A stretch of 52,590 nucleotides of DNA from Cohnella lubricantis. Its GTDB lineage: Bacteria; Bacillota; Bacilli; Paenibacillales; Paenibacillaceae. The translations under genes were made by a program, and so were the position numbers. The stretch lies in assembly GCF_014212015.1 (NCBI RefSeq), contig NZ_JACJVN010000031.1, forward strand, positions 1-52,590. Reading direction: 5' to 3'. Positions 8,824 through 17,520 of this stretch are shown in pieces; the stretch's first letter is position 1; every line of letters begins with the position of its first letter. The notes under the pieces are model-generated. The model did no database searches. It had not been told where the DNA came from and was given only the letters and a program-made list of their open reading frames with translations.

Positions 8824-8852
8824 ATTGTATCAAACATACGTTCCCATTTCAA
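8824..8852 (-). promoter_or_regulatory. Sigma-A promoter of the transposase-derived gene
   Basis: TTGAAA, 17 bases, TACAAT on the minus strand (5/6 and 5/6 with ideal spacing), about 40 bases before ATG 8784. LexA box 1 fills the spacer between the two promoter boxes. Confidence 0.8.
8831..8844 (-). promoter_or_regulatory. LexA (SOS) box 1, inside the promoter spacer
   Basis: GGAACGTATGTTTG on the minus strand matches CGAACRNRYGTTYG at 13 of 14 positions and lies wholly between the -35 and -10 boxes, where bound LexA would block RNA polymerase. Confidence 0.75.
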
Positions 8853-8909
8853 GTATTTTCGAGAATTGTGCGGGGTGTGCCCACCGATCGTTCGATCGCG
8901 AAGCGCGGG

Positions 8910-8947
8910 GCTGAGGTATAGGGATAAGCCCTCAATAGCGCTGGAAA
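8910..8947 (-). repeat. Dispersed intergenic repeat, copy 3
   Basis: Read on the minus strand it gives TTTCCAGCGCTATTGAGGG, then CTTATCCC and a CTCAGC end. It is closest to copy 1. It sits upstream of the SOS-type promoter; a perfect palindrome of CGATCG, TT, CGATCG lies between them at about 8885-8898. Confidence 0.55.
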
Positions 8948-8978
8948 AAGGGATGCGGTTGGGGAGCTGGCAGCCCAG

Positions 8979-9105
8979 GTGCTGGGCGCGGGTGCTGGGG
9001 CTGGTGCGGGTGCTGGTGCGGGTGCTGGGGCTGGTGCGGGTGCTGGGGCTGGTGCGGGTGCTGGTGCTGGTTCGGGTGCTGGTGCAGGTGCGGATTCGGG
9101 TACGG
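8979..9105. repeat. GC-rich tandem repeat (GGTGCT/GGTGCG units)
   Basis: About 125 bases of hexamer-type units GGTGCG, GGTGCT and GGGGCT, arranged partly as an 18-base higher-order unit. One plus-strand frame would read (Gly-Ala)n but has no good start codon or ribosome site, so I treat it as non-coding. It lies in the 447-base gap between argH and the transposase-derived gene, which otherwise holds terminators, a dispersed repeat and the SOS promoter. Confidence 0.75.
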
Positions 9106-9162
9106 GAAGCGCAGGTTAGGGGCGCGTGCTCGGGGGCTGGTTGCGTCGAAAAGGCAGCAAAG

Positions 9163-9191
9163 AAGCCAGCTCCATCGTCGAGGGCTGGCTT
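9163..9191 (-). terminator. Hairpin terminator of the arginine operon
   Basis: On the minus strand AAGCCAGC pairs with GCTGGCTT, followed by a T-rich stretch (CTTTGCTGCCTTTT). It lies about 40 bases past the argH stop. Confidence 0.55.
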
Positions 9192-9204
9192 GCTTATGCG
9201 CAGG

Positions 9205-9220
9205 GTCTGCCTTGGCAGAC
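9205..9220 (-). terminator. Small hairpin just after argH
   Basis: A perfect GTCTGCC/GGCAGAC stem with a two-base loop, 12 bases after the argH stop and in tandem with the next hairpin. No T-run follows, so it may stabilise the 3' end rather than terminate. Confidence 0.4.
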
Positions 9221-9231
9221 GCTGCTTCGTC

Positions 9232-10647
9232 TTATTTGCTGCGCTCGGCGTATTCGGCGGCCCAGGCTTGCGTGCGGGCGAGTTCGGCTTCGGCGCGCTC
9301 GATCGCGGCCGCCACCTGCGGCGCTGCGGTACCGCCGTATACGTTGCGGGCATTAACGACGTTCTGCGGCTGCAGCACGTCGTAGATCCGCTCATCGAAG
9401 AGCTGGGAGAATTGCTTGAATTCGTCCAGCGTCAGGTCGAGCAAGAATTTGCCGTTCTCGATGCAGTAGAGTACCGTTCTCCCAATAACTTCGTGCGCTT
9501 GGCGGAACGGCAGGCCCTTGCCTACGAGGAAGTCGGCGATGTCGGTCGCGTTCGAGAAGTCTTGGTCGACGGCGCGGCGCATCTTGTCCTTGCGTACCTT
9601 CATCGTCTCGATCATCGGCACGAACAGCTGGAGCGCGCCTTGGAGCGTGCGGACGGTGTCGAACATGCCTTCCTTGTCTTCCTGCATGTCCTTGTTATAG
9701 GCCAGCGGCAGCGATTTGAGCACGGTCAACAGACCGACCAGGTTGCCGTAGACGCGGCCGGTCTTGCCCCGTACTAGCTCGGGGACGTCCGGGTTTTTCT
9801 TCTGCGGCATGATGCTTGAGCCGGTGCAGAAGGCGTCGTCGAGCTCGACGAATTGGAATTCGGTGCTTGACCAGAGAATAAGCTCTTCGCTCAGGCGCGA
9901 CAGGTGCGCCATGATCAGCGACGCGCCGGCCAGGAACTCGACGATGAAGTCGCGGTCGCTGACGGCGTCGAGACTGTTCTCGTACACGCGGCCGAAGTTC
10001 AGCAGCTTGGCCGTGTACTGACGGTCGATCGCGAACGTCGTGCCCGCCAGCGCCCCTGCTCCCAGCGGAAGCGCGTCAATGCGCTTGTAGCTGTCCTGCA
10101 GGCGCTCAATGTCGCGGCCGAACATGGACACGTAAGCCATCAGATGATGCGCGAACAGAATCGGCTGCGCACGCTGCAGATGCGTGTAGCCCGGGACGAT
10201 CGTGTCCAGGTTCGCCTTGGCTTGTCCGATCAGCGCAGCCTGCAGCTTGGACAGAAGTTCGGCGAACTCGACGACGCGCTTGCGCAGGTACAGGTGCATG
10301 TCCGTCGCGACTTGGTCGTTCCGGCTGCGGCCCGTATGGAGTTTGCCGCCGACCGGTCCGATCTCCTCCATGAGCGCCTTCTCGATATTCATGTGGATAT
10401 CTTCGTCGGCGATGGCGAACTCAAGCTCTCCGCGTTGAATCCTGCCGCGGACTTTGAGCAGCCCTTCCTTGATCGTCTCGACGTCCTCCGAGGGAAGAAT
10501 GCCGCAATGCCCCAGCATTGTCACGTGCGCCAGGCTGCCTTGAATGTCTTCCTCGGCAAGCTCCTTGTCGAACGTGATCGACGCCGTATATTCCTCTACC
10601 AGTTGATTGGTTTGCTTGGTGAAACGACCGCCCCACAGCTTGCTCAT
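9232..10647 (-). CDS. argH: Argininosuccinate lyase
   Basis: A cytosolic enzyme that splits argininosuccinate into arginine and fumarate, the last step of arginine synthesis. It is 471 residues long, the normal length. The N-terminus [10 protein letters not shown] and the fumarase/aspartase-superfamily signature [12 protein letters not shown] (about 280-291, with the catalytic Ser loop) are clear. The start is ATG 10647: AAGGGAG lies 7 bases upstream, and the TTG two codons earlier has poor spacing. It is the last gene of argCJBDFGH, 13 bases after argG. Confidence 0.97.
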   Translation of the reverse strand: MSKLWGGRFTKQTNQLVEEYTASITFDKELAEEDIQGSLAHVTMLGHCGILPSEDVETIKEGLLKVRGRIQRGELEFAIADEDIHMNIEKALMEEIGPVGGKLHTGRSRNDQVATDMHLYLRKRVVEFAELLSKLQAALIGQAKANLDTIVPGYTHLQRAQPILFAHHLMAYVSMFGRDIERLQDSYKRIDALPLGAGALAGTTFAIDRQYTAKLLNFGRVYENSLDAVSDRDFIVEFLAGASLIMAHLSRLSEELILWSSTEFQFVELDDAFCTGSSIMPQKKNPDVPELVRGKTGRVYGNLVGLLTVLKSLPLAYNKDMQEDKEGMFDTVRTLQGALQLFVPMIETMKVRKDKMRRAVDQDFSNATDIADFLVGKGLPFRQAHEVIGRTVLYCIENGKFLLDLTLDEFKQFSQLFDERIYDVLQPQNVVNARNVYGGTAAPQVAAAIERAEAELARTQAWAAEYAERSK

Positions 10648-10660
10648 AGCCAAACTCCCT

Positions 10661-11902
10661 TCAGTTTAAACCGGATGCGCCAGTCACGCCGGACGATACC
10701 TTCAGACGCAGTGCGTTCAGTCGGATGAAGCCCGTCGCGTCGCCTTGGTCATACGCTTGCGTCGGGTCCGCCTCCATCGTCGCGATGTGCGGGTTGTACA
10801 GGCTGACCGGGCTCTTGAGGCCGGCGGCCATGATGTTGCCTTTGTACAGCTTCAGGCGCACCGTGCCCGTCACGTTCTTCTGGCTCTCAGCGACGAGCGC
10901 TTGAATGGCGAGACGTTCCGGCGCGAACCAGAAGCCGTTGTACACGAGCGACGCATACTTCGAGATGAGCGAGTCGCGCAGGTGCATGACGTCGCGGTCC
11001 ATCGTCAGCGACTCCATCTTGCGGTGCGCGGTGAACAGGATTGTGCCGCCCGGCGTCTCGTATACGCCGCGGCTCTTCATGCCGACGAAGCGGTTCTCGA
11101 CCATGTCGACGCGCCCGATGCCGTGTTTGCCGCCGAGCTCATTCAGCTTCTCCATGACAGCTAGCGGAGACAGCTTCTCACCATTGATCGCCACGCAGTT
11201 GCCCGCTTCAAAATCCAGCTCCACATACTCCGCCTGGTCCGGTGCTTGCTCCGGCGAGACGCTCAGCACGTACATGTCCTGCACGTCGTCCGCGCTCGAA
11301 TCGAACCATGGGTCCTCGAGCATGCCGCTCTCGAAGCTGATGTGCAGCAGGTTGCGGTCCATCGAATACGGCTTCGCGGCCGATGCTTGGACGTTGATGC
11401 CGTGCTTCTCGGCGTAAGCGATCATCTCGGCGCGGCCCGGGAACGCACTCCGGAACGCTTCATCGCGCCAAGGAGCGATCACTTGAATGTCGGGCGCCAG
11501 AGCGGCGGCGGTCAGCTCGAAGCGGACTTGGTCGTTGCCCTTGCCGGTCGCGCCGTGCGCGATGGCCGTGGCGCCTTCGGCGCGGGCGATCTCGACCATG
11601 CGCTTGGCGATCAGCGGACGCGCGATCGAGGTGCCGAGCAGATATTGGCCCTCGTAGAGAGCGCCGGCTTGGAACATCGGATAGATGAAGTCCTTGGCGA
11701 ACTCGGCGCGCAGGTCGTCGATGTATACTTTCGAAGCGCCGGTCTTGAGGGCTTTCTCTTCGAGGCCGTCCAGTTCATCCTTCTGGCCGATGTCGGCGGT
11801 GAAGGTGATGATCTCGGCGTCATAAGTTTCCTTGAGCCACGTCAGAATGACGGAGGTGTCGAGGCCGCCGGAGTAGGCGAGCACGATTTTTTGTTTTGCC
11901 AT
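10661..11902 (-). CDS. argG: Argininosuccinate synthase
   Basis: Joins citrulline and aspartate using ATP. It is 413 residues, close to family length. The PP-loop ATP motif AYSGGLDTS is at residues 9-17 (start ATG 11902), and [13 protein letters not shown] at about 118-130 is the conserved citrulline/aspartate region. It lies between argF and argH, with 36 and 13 bases of spacing, so it is co-transcribed. Confidence 0.98.
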   Translation of the reverse strand: MAKQKIVLAYSGGLDTSVILTWLKETYDAEIITFTADIGQKDELDGLEEKALKTGASKVYIDDLRAEFAKDFIYPMFQAGALYEGQYLLGTSIARPLIAKRMVEIARAEGATAIAHGATGKGNDQVRFELTAAALAPDIQVIAPWRDEAFRSAFPGRAEMIAYAEKHGINVQASAAKPYSMDRNLLHISFESGMLEDPWFDSSADDVQDMYVLSVSPEQAPDQAEYVELDFEAGNCVAINGEKLSPLAVMEKLNELGGKHGIGRVDMVENRFVGMKSRGVYETPGGTILFTAHRKMESLTMDRDVMHLRDSLISKYASLVYNGFWFAPERLAIQALVAESQKNVTGTVRLKLYKGNIMAAGLKSPVSLYNPHIATMEADPTQAYDQGDATGFIRLNALRLKVSSGVTGASGLN

Positions 11903-11938
11903 GGGTAGGAACCGCTCCTTCTATATTCGGGAATAGAG

Positions 11939-12898
11939 TTACATAATCGCAGCCATGATCGCCTTCTGCGCGTGCAGCCGGTTCTCGGCCTCGTCGAAAA
12001 TAACGGAGTTCGGGCCGTCGATGACGCCTTCGCTCACTTCCTCGCCGCGGTGCGCGGGCAGGCAGTGCAGGAACAGGTAGTCCGGCTTCGCGTGCTGCGC
12101 GAGCTCCTCGTTCACTTGATAGCCGCTGAAGGCGCGCTCGCGTTCCTTCTGCTCTTCCTCGAAGCCCATGCTCGCCCATACGTCGGTGTAGACGACGTCT
12201 GCGTTCTCGATCGCTTCGCGCGGGTCGCGCAGAATGTCGATCTTAGCACCGGTCTCCTCTGCGTACTCGCGGGCGAGGCGCACTTGATCGGAATCCGGAT
12301 CGTAGCCTTCCGGAGACGCGCTGGCGAAGTGCATGCCCAGCTTGCTCGCGCCCATCATAAGCGAATGCAGCATGTTGTTGCCATCGCCGATGTAGGCGAC
12401 TTTGAGTCCTTCGAGCTTGCCCTTCTTCTCGAGCACGGTCTGGTAGTCGGCCATCACTTGGCACGGATGGGATAGGTCGGACAAGGCGTTGATGACCGGA
12501 ATGGTCGACGAGCGCGCCAGCTCGACTACGTTGCGGTGGCCGAAGGTGCGGATGATCATGCCGTCGAGGTAACGCGACATGACCATCGCGGTATCGCGAA
12601 TCGTCTCGCCGCGGCCCATCTGGATGTCATTGCGGCTCAGGAACAGCGCGTGTCCGCCGAGCTGGTACATGCCGACTTCGAACGATACGCGGGTGCGGGT
12701 GGACGACTTCTCGAAAATCATGCCGAGCGTCTTGCCCTTCAGCGGCTGGTACAGCTCTCCGTTCTTCTGCTTGCGCTTCAGGTCGATCGCGAGATCGAGC
12801 AAGTAGCGGATCTCCTCCGGCTTATAATCGGCCAGTCCGAGAAAGTCCCGGCCCTTCAGGCCGCTGGCGATCTCTTCTATGTTATCGATCGTTAGCAA
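11939..12898 (-). CDS. argF: Ornithine carbamoyltransferase
   Basis: Makes citrulline from ornithine and carbamoyl phosphate. It is 319 residues from a TTG start at 12898, chosen because AAGGAGGG lies 6 bases upstream and the product then begins LTIDNIEEIASGLKGRDFLG, in family register. The frame remains open further upstream into argD, but that extension is low-complexity and antisense-like. The carbamoyl-phosphate motif SSTRTR is near residue 57, and the ornithine loop HCLPAHRGEEV near 272. It directly follows argD. Confidence 0.96.
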   Translation of the reverse strand: MLTIDNIEEIASGLKGRDFLGLADYKPEEIRYLLDLAIDLKRKQKNGELYQPLKGKTLGMIFEKSSTRTRVSFEVGMYQLGGHALFLSRNDIQMGRGETIRDTAMVMSRYLDGMIIRTFGHRNVVELARSSTIPVINALSDLSHPCQVMADYQTVLEKKGKLEGLKVAYIGDGNNMLHSLMMGASKLGMHFASASPEGYDPDSDQVRLAREYAEETGAKIDILRDPREAIENADVVYTDVWASMGFEEEQKERERAFSGYQVNEELAQHAKPDYLFLHCLPAHRGEEVSEGVIDGPNSVIFDEAENRLHAQKAIMAAIM

Positions 12899-12953
12899 GG
12901 CGATCCCTCCTTCGAAAATGGGGTCGGCCGCCGCTCGGGCAGCCGCTATGCGA

Positions 12954-14138
12954 TTAATTAGATGCGGACAGAGCGGCCGCTTGCTCAGACAGCACGGCGG
13001 CGATAATGCCGACCGCCTCGTCGATCTCTTCGGCGGTGACGAGCAGGTTCGGCAGCAGGCGCAGCACGTTCGGCCCCGCCGTAATGACGAGCAGGCCGCG
13101 CTTATGCAGCTCGGCAACGATGTCGGCCACCGGACCTGCGCATTCGATGCCGACGATCAAGCCGAGGCCGCGAACGTCCGTGACGTTCGGCAAGCCGGCG
13201 AGTGCCTGCTTCAGCTTGCTGACGAGCAGCTCGCCGGATGCGGCGGCGCGCTCGGGCGCCTTCTCGAGCAGCATCGTCTCGATCGTCGCCGCGATGGCCG
13301 CGGTGGCGATCGGCGTGCCGCTGAACGTGGAGCCGTGCGAGCCGGCGGTGAACGCCGGGACGAGCGCGGCCTTGCCGAGCATGGCGCCGACCGGGAAGCC
13401 GCTGGCAATGCCTTTGGCGAGCGTGAAGATGTCCGGCTCGATGCCGTAATGCTCATAGGCGAACAGCTTGCCCGTGCGGCCCATGCCGGTCTGAACCTCG
13501 TCCAGAATAAGCAGGATGCCATGGCGGTCGCATAGCTCGCGAACGGCCTTCACGTAGGCCGGATCGGCGAGATGGACGCCGCCTTCCGCTTGGACGAGCT
13601 CGATCATGACAGCCGCTGTCTGATCGGTAATAGCCGCTTCGAGCGCCGCCAAGTCGTTCAGCGGCACGTGCACGAAGCCCTGCGGCAGCGGCAGGAAGCC
13701 TTCCTTCACTTTATCTTGGCCGGTCGCCGTCAGCGTAGCCAGCGTTCGGCCGTGGAACGAGTGCGTCAGCGTGACGATCTCGTAGCGGCCGTTGCCGAGC
13801 ACCTTCTGATGGTAACGGCGGGCGAGCTTGATGGCTGCCTCATTCGCTTCGGCGCCGCTGTTGCAGAAGAAGACGGCGTCGGCGCAACTGTTGTCGGTCA
13901 GCAGCTTGGCCGCCTTCTCTTGAACCGGATTGTAGAAAAGGTTGGATACGTGCCAGAGCTGGTCGAGCTGGCTGACGAGCGCGTTCTGGACCCGCTCCGG
14001 GACGTGCCCCAGACTCGTGACCGCGATGCCGGTCATGAAGTCGAGATATTCCTTGCCTTGGTCGTCCCAGAGGCGGCTCCCCTTCCCCTTGACTATAGTG
14101 ATCGGATAGCGCGCAAAGGTAGGAAACAAACTGCTCAT
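12954..14138 (-). CDS. argD: Acetylornithine aminotransferase
   Basis: A PLP enzyme converting N-acetylglutamate semialdehyde to N-acetylornithine. It is 394 residues from ATG 14138, which has AAGGGAGAG 6-8 bases upstream; the ATG nine codons earlier lacks a site. The PLP-phosphate motif NSGAEANEAAIKLAR is near residue 95, LDEVQTGMGRTGKL holds the cofactor aspartate, and the Schiff-base lysine is in TLAKGIASGFPVGAM. It lies between argB and argF. Confidence 0.97.
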   Translation of the reverse strand: MSSLFPTFARYPITIVKGKGSRLWDDQGKEYLDFMTGIAVTSLGHVPERVQNALVSQLDQLWHVSNLFYNPVQEKAAKLLTDNSCADAVFFCNSGAEANEAAIKLARRYHQKVLGNGRYEIVTLTHSFHGRTLATLTATGQDKVKEGFLPLPQGFVHVPLNDLAALEAAITDQTAAVMIELVQAEGGVHLADPAYVKAVRELCDRHGILLILDEVQTGMGRTGKLFAYEHYGIEPDIFTLAKGIASGFPVGAMLGKAALVPAFTAGSHGSTFSGTPIATAAIAATIETMLLEKAPERAAASGELLVSKLKQALAGLPNVTDVRGLGLIVGIECAGPVADIVAELHKRGLLVITAGPNVLRLLPNLLVTAEEIDEAVGIIAAVLSEQAAALSASN

Positions 14139-14176
14139 GCCAATCTCTCCCTTCGTATTTGGCAACCAATTGTTAC

Positions 14177-14962
14177 TTATCCCCGCACGATGCGGGTACC
14201 GATATTGCCTTCGCGGAAGGCGCGGCTTAGGACGCGAGGGGCGCTGCCGTCGACGATGAGCACCTCCTGCACGTCGCCGTGCAGGCAGCTCATCGCGGCG
14301 CGCACCTTCGGGATCATGCCGCCGTAGATCTCGCCGCTCGCGATCATCTCTTCGATCTCGGCGAAGGTCACTTGCGGCAGCACCCGCTTCTCGCCGTCCG
14401 CCGTCCGCATGATGCCGGGGACGTCGGTGACAACGATCATCGCGCTAACGCCGAGCGCCGAAGCGACCGCGCCGGCGGCGGTGTCCGCGTTGATGTTGTA
14501 CCGCTGGCCGGCTGCGTCGATGCCGATCGGCGCGATGACGGGCAGGCAGCCCAGCCGGGCGATGCCTTCGATCAGCTCGGCGTTAACCCCGGTCACGTCG
14601 CCGACGAAGCCGATCTCGTCGGCGTCCGCGACAGGCCGCGCCTCGATCAGCCGGGCGTCCGAGCCGGACAGCCCGAGCGCCTTCGCGCCGCTGCGCTGCA
14701 GCCGGCGCACGATCTCCTTGTTGATGCGGCCGGCGAGCACCATCTCGACGACGTCGAGCGTCGCCGCGTCGGTGACGCGCAGGCCGTTCACGAAGCGGCT
14801 CTCGATGCCGAGCTTGCCGAGCGTCTCGTTGATCGCCGGCCCGCCGCCATGGACAATCACTGGCTGCATGCCGCCGTTCTGCAGCTCCGTCAAATCTTCA
14901 AAAAAAGCGTCAGGCAGCGCGGCCAGCGTGCTGCCTCCGCATTTCATCACGAATCGCTTCAT
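14177..14962 (-). CDS. argB: Acetylglutamate kinase
   Basis: Phosphorylates N-acetylglutamate. It is 261 residues from ATG 14962, with AAGGGGG 8 bases upstream. The longer open frame that starts inside argJ is not needed. The phosphate-binding KCGGST is near residue 7 and VHGGGPAINE near 36; the ATP-site region SDVPG-like TDVPGIM is near 184. The usual KxGG motif reads KCGG. It follows argJ by 13 bases. Confidence 0.96.
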   Translation of the reverse strand: MKRFVMKCGGSTLAALPDAFFEDLTELQNGGMQPVIVHGGGPAINETLGKLGIESRFVNGLRVTDAATLDVVEMVLAGRINKEIVRRLQRSGAKALGLSGSDARLIEARPVADADEIGFVGDVTGVNAELIEGIARLGCLPVIAPIGIDAAGQRYNINADTAAGAVASALGVSAMIVVTDVPGIMRTADGEKRVLPQVTFAEIEEMIASGEIYGGMIPKVRAAMSCLHGDVQEVLIVDGSAPRVLSRAFREGNIGTRIVRG

Positions 14963-14975
14963 CCGGCGCGCCCCC

Positions 14976-16202
14976 TTACGTCCGATACGCGGCGTTGATC
15001 CGCACGTAATCGTATGTAAGGTCGCAGCCCCAGGCGACCGCCTGGCCTTCGCCGTAGTGCAGGTCGACACGAATGGCGACCGTGTCGCCCTTCAAATACG
15101 CCAGCGCCGCGTCTTCGTCGAACGCGACGGGCCGGGATTGCTCGAGCACCACAATGTCGCCGAGCCGGATGTCGACGGTATTCACGTCGACGGGAACTCC
15201 CGCGCGCCCGACGGCGGCGATGATCCGCCCCCAGTTGGCGTCGGCGCCGAATGCCGCCGACTTGACGAGGCTCGACCCGATGATCGTCTTCGCGATCGCC
15301 CGGGCGTCTTCATCGCTGCGCGCGCCGGTGACGGTCGTCTCGATCAGCTTCGTCGCGCCCTCACCGTCGCGGGCGATCGCCTTCGCGAGCTCGCCGCACA
15401 CGTAGCGGAGGCCTTCCGCGAACGCCGCGAAGTCCGCGTGGCCGCGGGAGAGCTCGCCACCCCCCGCGAGACCGCTCGCCATGGCGACGAGCATGTCGTT
15501 CGTGCTCGTGTCGCCGTCGACGGTAATCATGTTAAACGTGACGTCGGTCGTCTCGCGCAGCAGTTCCTGGAGCAGCGCAGCCGGGATGGCGGCGTCCGTC
15601 GTGACGAAGCCGAGCATCGTCGCCATGTTCGGGTGAATCATGCCCGAGCCTTTGGCTGCGCCGGCGATGTAGACTTCGCGTCCGTCGATCGTGAGTTTAA
15701 CGCAAGCTGTCTTTTTCACCAGATCGGTTGTCAGAATGGCCTGGCAGAAGTCTTCCGATCCCTGGTCATCCGATCGGAGCCGGCCCGGCAGCGCCGCGAT
15801 GCCGGAGGAGACGCAGTCCATCTTGAGCAATTCGCCGATGACGCCCGTCGACGCCACCGCCACCTGATGCTTCGGCACGCCGATCGCTTCCGCGATCTGC
15901 GATCGCATCGAACGCGCGTCGTCTTCGCCTTGCCGGCCCGTGCAGGCGTTGGCGTTGCCGCTGTTGACGAGAATCGCCCGCAGCTTGCCCTCCTCCGCCA
16001 GGCTCTCGCGCGTCACTTGCAGCGGAGCCGCCTGGAACAGATTCGTCGTATACACCGCCGCCGCCGCTGCCGGCACCTCGCACACGATCGCGCCTAGGTC
16101 GTGGCGATCTGTTTTTTTCAACCCGCAATGCAGTCCGCCTGCCCGGAAACCCTTGGGCGTCGTCACGCCGCCGCTTGGTACGATCTCATATCTATTCCCC
16201 AT
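14976..16202 (-). CDS. argJ: Bifunctional ornithine acetyltransferase / glutamate N-acetyltransferase
   Basis: Recycles the acetyl group from N-acetylornithine to glutamate, making arginine synthesis cyclic. It is 408 residues from ATG 16202 (GGAGG 11 bases upstream; spacing is long, and ATG 16229 is an alternative). The self-cleavage site that makes the alpha and beta chains is in IHPNMATMLGFVTTDA: the bond before Thr of ATML is cut and that Thr becomes the nucleophile. The C-terminus CDLTYDYVRINAAYRT is typical of the family. It lies between argC and argB. Confidence 0.96.
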   Translation of the reverse strand: MGNRYEIVPSGGVTTPKGFRAGGLHCGLKKTDRHDLGAIVCEVPAAAAAVYTTNLFQAAPLQVTRESLAEEGKLRAILVNSGNANACTGRQGEDDARSMRSQIAEAIGVPKHQVAVASTGVIGELLKMDCVSSGIAALPGRLRSDDQGSEDFCQAILTTDLVKKTACVKLTIDGREVYIAGAAKGSGMIHPNMATMLGFVTTDAAIPAALLQELLRETTDVTFNMITVDGDTSTNDMLVAMASGLAGGGELSRGHADFAAFAEGLRYVCGELAKAIARDGEGATKLIETTVTGARSDEDARAIAKTIIGSSLVKSAAFGADANWGRIIAAVGRAGVPVDVNTVDIRLGDIVVLEQSRPVAFDEDAALAYLKGDTVAIRVDLHYGEGQAVAWGCDLTYDYVRINAAYRT

Positions 16203-16234
16203 GGAAGTTCCGTCCTCCGTTGTGAGCATAATCG

Positions 16235-17290
16235 TTAAGGGTAAACCGGAGCGAACCCGAGGCCCAGCGTCTCGTCCCAGCCCATCATCAGGTTCAGGTT
16301 CTGGATCGCTTGGCCGGCCGCTCCTTTGACGAGGTTGTCGATGACGGAGATGATTGTGATCCGCCCCGTTCGCGCGTCGACGTTCAGGCCGATGTCGCAA
16401 TAGTTCGAGCCGTATACTTCCTTCGTCGCCGGGTACGTGCCCGCTTGGCGAATTCGGATGAAGCGCCTGTCTTGGTAAAATTCACGGTATAATTGCAGAA
16501 AATCGCCGGTTGTGCGGTCGCGGTCCGTTACGGCGGCGTACATCGTGCTCATGATGCCGCGTGTCATCGGAACGAGGTGCGTCGTGAACGTTGTCGTCAC
16601 CGGCCGACCTGCCGCACGCGACAGTACCATCTCGATCTCGGGCGTGTGCTGATGTTGATTGACTTTGTACGCCTTCAGGTTCTCGTTCACTTCGGAGAAG
16701 TGGGAGCTCAGGTTCAGTCCGCGGCCCGCGCCGGATACGCCCGTCTTCGAGTCGATGATGATCGAGTTCGGATCAATCCAGCCCGCCTTCACCGCCGGGT
16801 AGAGGCCGAGCGTCGTCGCCGTCGGGAAGCAGCCCGGGTTGGAGACGAAGTCCGCGCCTGCCACTTCATCGCCGAACAGCTCGCACATGCCGAAAACAGC
16901 ACGGTCGAGGTACGCTTGGTCGGCAGCGCCTTTCTTGTACCACGCTTCGTAGGCTGCCGGGTCCTTCAGCCGGAAGTCGCCGGACAGGTCGATGACCTTC
17001 AGCCCCGCTTCCAGGAACCGAGGCGCGAGCTGCGCGCTGACGCCGTGAGGCGTCGCGAGGAACACGACATCCGCCTTGCCGCGGATGAGCGCCGGGTCGA
17101 CGTCGTCCATGACGCCTGCGACGATCTCCGTCAGGTGCGGGAACGTCTCGGAATAATACGAGCCCGCCGACGAAGACGAGACGACCGAGGTGACCGTCAC
17201 GTTCGGGTGGGCTTCCAGCAAGCGAATCAGCTCGACACCGCCGTAGCCGGTGGAGCCGACAATCGCGGCGCGTATATGCGCGTGCGTCAT
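16235..17290 (-). CDS. argC: N-acetyl-gamma-glutamyl-phosphate reductase
   Basis: An NADPH-dependent reductase making N-acetylglutamate semialdehyde. It is 351 residues. The nucleotide-binding VGSTGYGGVELIRLL is at residues 11-25, and the catalytic cysteine is in VSNPGCFPTATTLG (about 148-161). It is the first gene of the operon; AAGGAGAG precedes ATG 17290, and a sigma-A promoter lies about 75 bases upstream. Confidence 0.97.
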   Translation of the reverse strand: MTHAHIRAAIVGSTGYGGVELIRLLEAHPNVTVTSVVSSSSAGSYYSETFPHLTEIVAGVMDDVDPALIRGKADVVFLATPHGVSAQLAPRFLEAGLKVIDLSGDFRLKDPAAYEAWYKKGAADQAYLDRAVFGMCELFGDEVAGADFVSNPGCFPTATTLGLYPAVKAGWIDPNSIIIDSKTGVSGAGRGLNLSSHFSEVNENLKAYKVNQHQHTPEIEMVLSRAAGRPVTTTFTTHLVPMTRGIMSTMYAAVTDRDRTTGDFLQLYREFYQDRRFIRIRQAGTYPATKEVYGSNYCDIGLNVDARTGRITIISVIDNLVKGAAGQAIQNLNLMMGWDETLGLGFAPVYP

Positions 17291-17363
17291 GGCAATCTCT
17301 CCTTAATAAATAAAAAAACAGCAGATTCGGAGTTAGTCGTCCAGATTGGCAAAACCAACCTTT

Positions 17364-17392
17364 ATTGTACCGAAACCCGCTGCGGATGTAAA
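17364..17392 (-). promoter_or_regulatory. Promoter of the arginine operon
   Basis: TTTACA, 17 bases, TACAAT on the minus strand (5/6 and 5/6). Upstream at about 17424-17462 is an AT-rich block with a second -10-like TATAAT and TAATGAATA-type sequences that could serve ArgR. No T-box or riboswitch fold was seen in the leader. Confidence 0.7.
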
Positions 17393-17481
17393 AAGACAAT
17401 TTGGCGAGCCGAGGAAAGGAATTGTGTATTATTATACAGTCTATTCATTATTTATACAACCAATTTCGTAAATGTCCGCAT

Positions 17482-17519
17482 AAAAAAAAGATGGCCGCCT
17501 CTTAGAGAAGCACCCATCG
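17482..17519 (-). terminator. Intrinsic terminator after the broken nucleotidyltransferase gene
   Basis: On the minus strand GATGG...CCATC, with inner CTTCTC/GAG pairing, is followed by T8. It lies immediately after the TGA at 17521 and separates that gene from the arginine operon. Confidence 0.7.
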
Positions 17520-17520
17520 T

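Noticed and set aside
7860-8900. Intact insertion sequence around the transposase-derived gene
   Set aside because: No terminal inverted repeats or target duplication could be found, and the catalytic residues are missing.
8769-9395. Open frames across the GC-rich tandem repeat on both strands
   Set aside because: The translations are repeat artefacts (Thr-Arg-Ser or Val-Leu-Arg runs), overlap argH or the SOS promoter, and lack ribosome sites.
12899-13117. N-terminal extension of argF reaching back into argD
   Set aside because: Low-complexity Cys/Ser/Arg-rich translation antisense-like to argD sequence; the TTG at 12898 has a strong ribosome site and gives the family length.
14409-16097. 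A 562-codon plus-strand open frame across argB and argJ
   Set aside because: It is antisense to two clear enzymes in GC-rich DNA, has no family features and is rich in Arg, Ser and Pro; long antisense frames are expected here.
17291-17470. T-box or riboswitch in the arg operon leader
   Set aside because: No T-box sequence, no specifier-type stem and no terminator/antiterminator pair between the promoter and argC.
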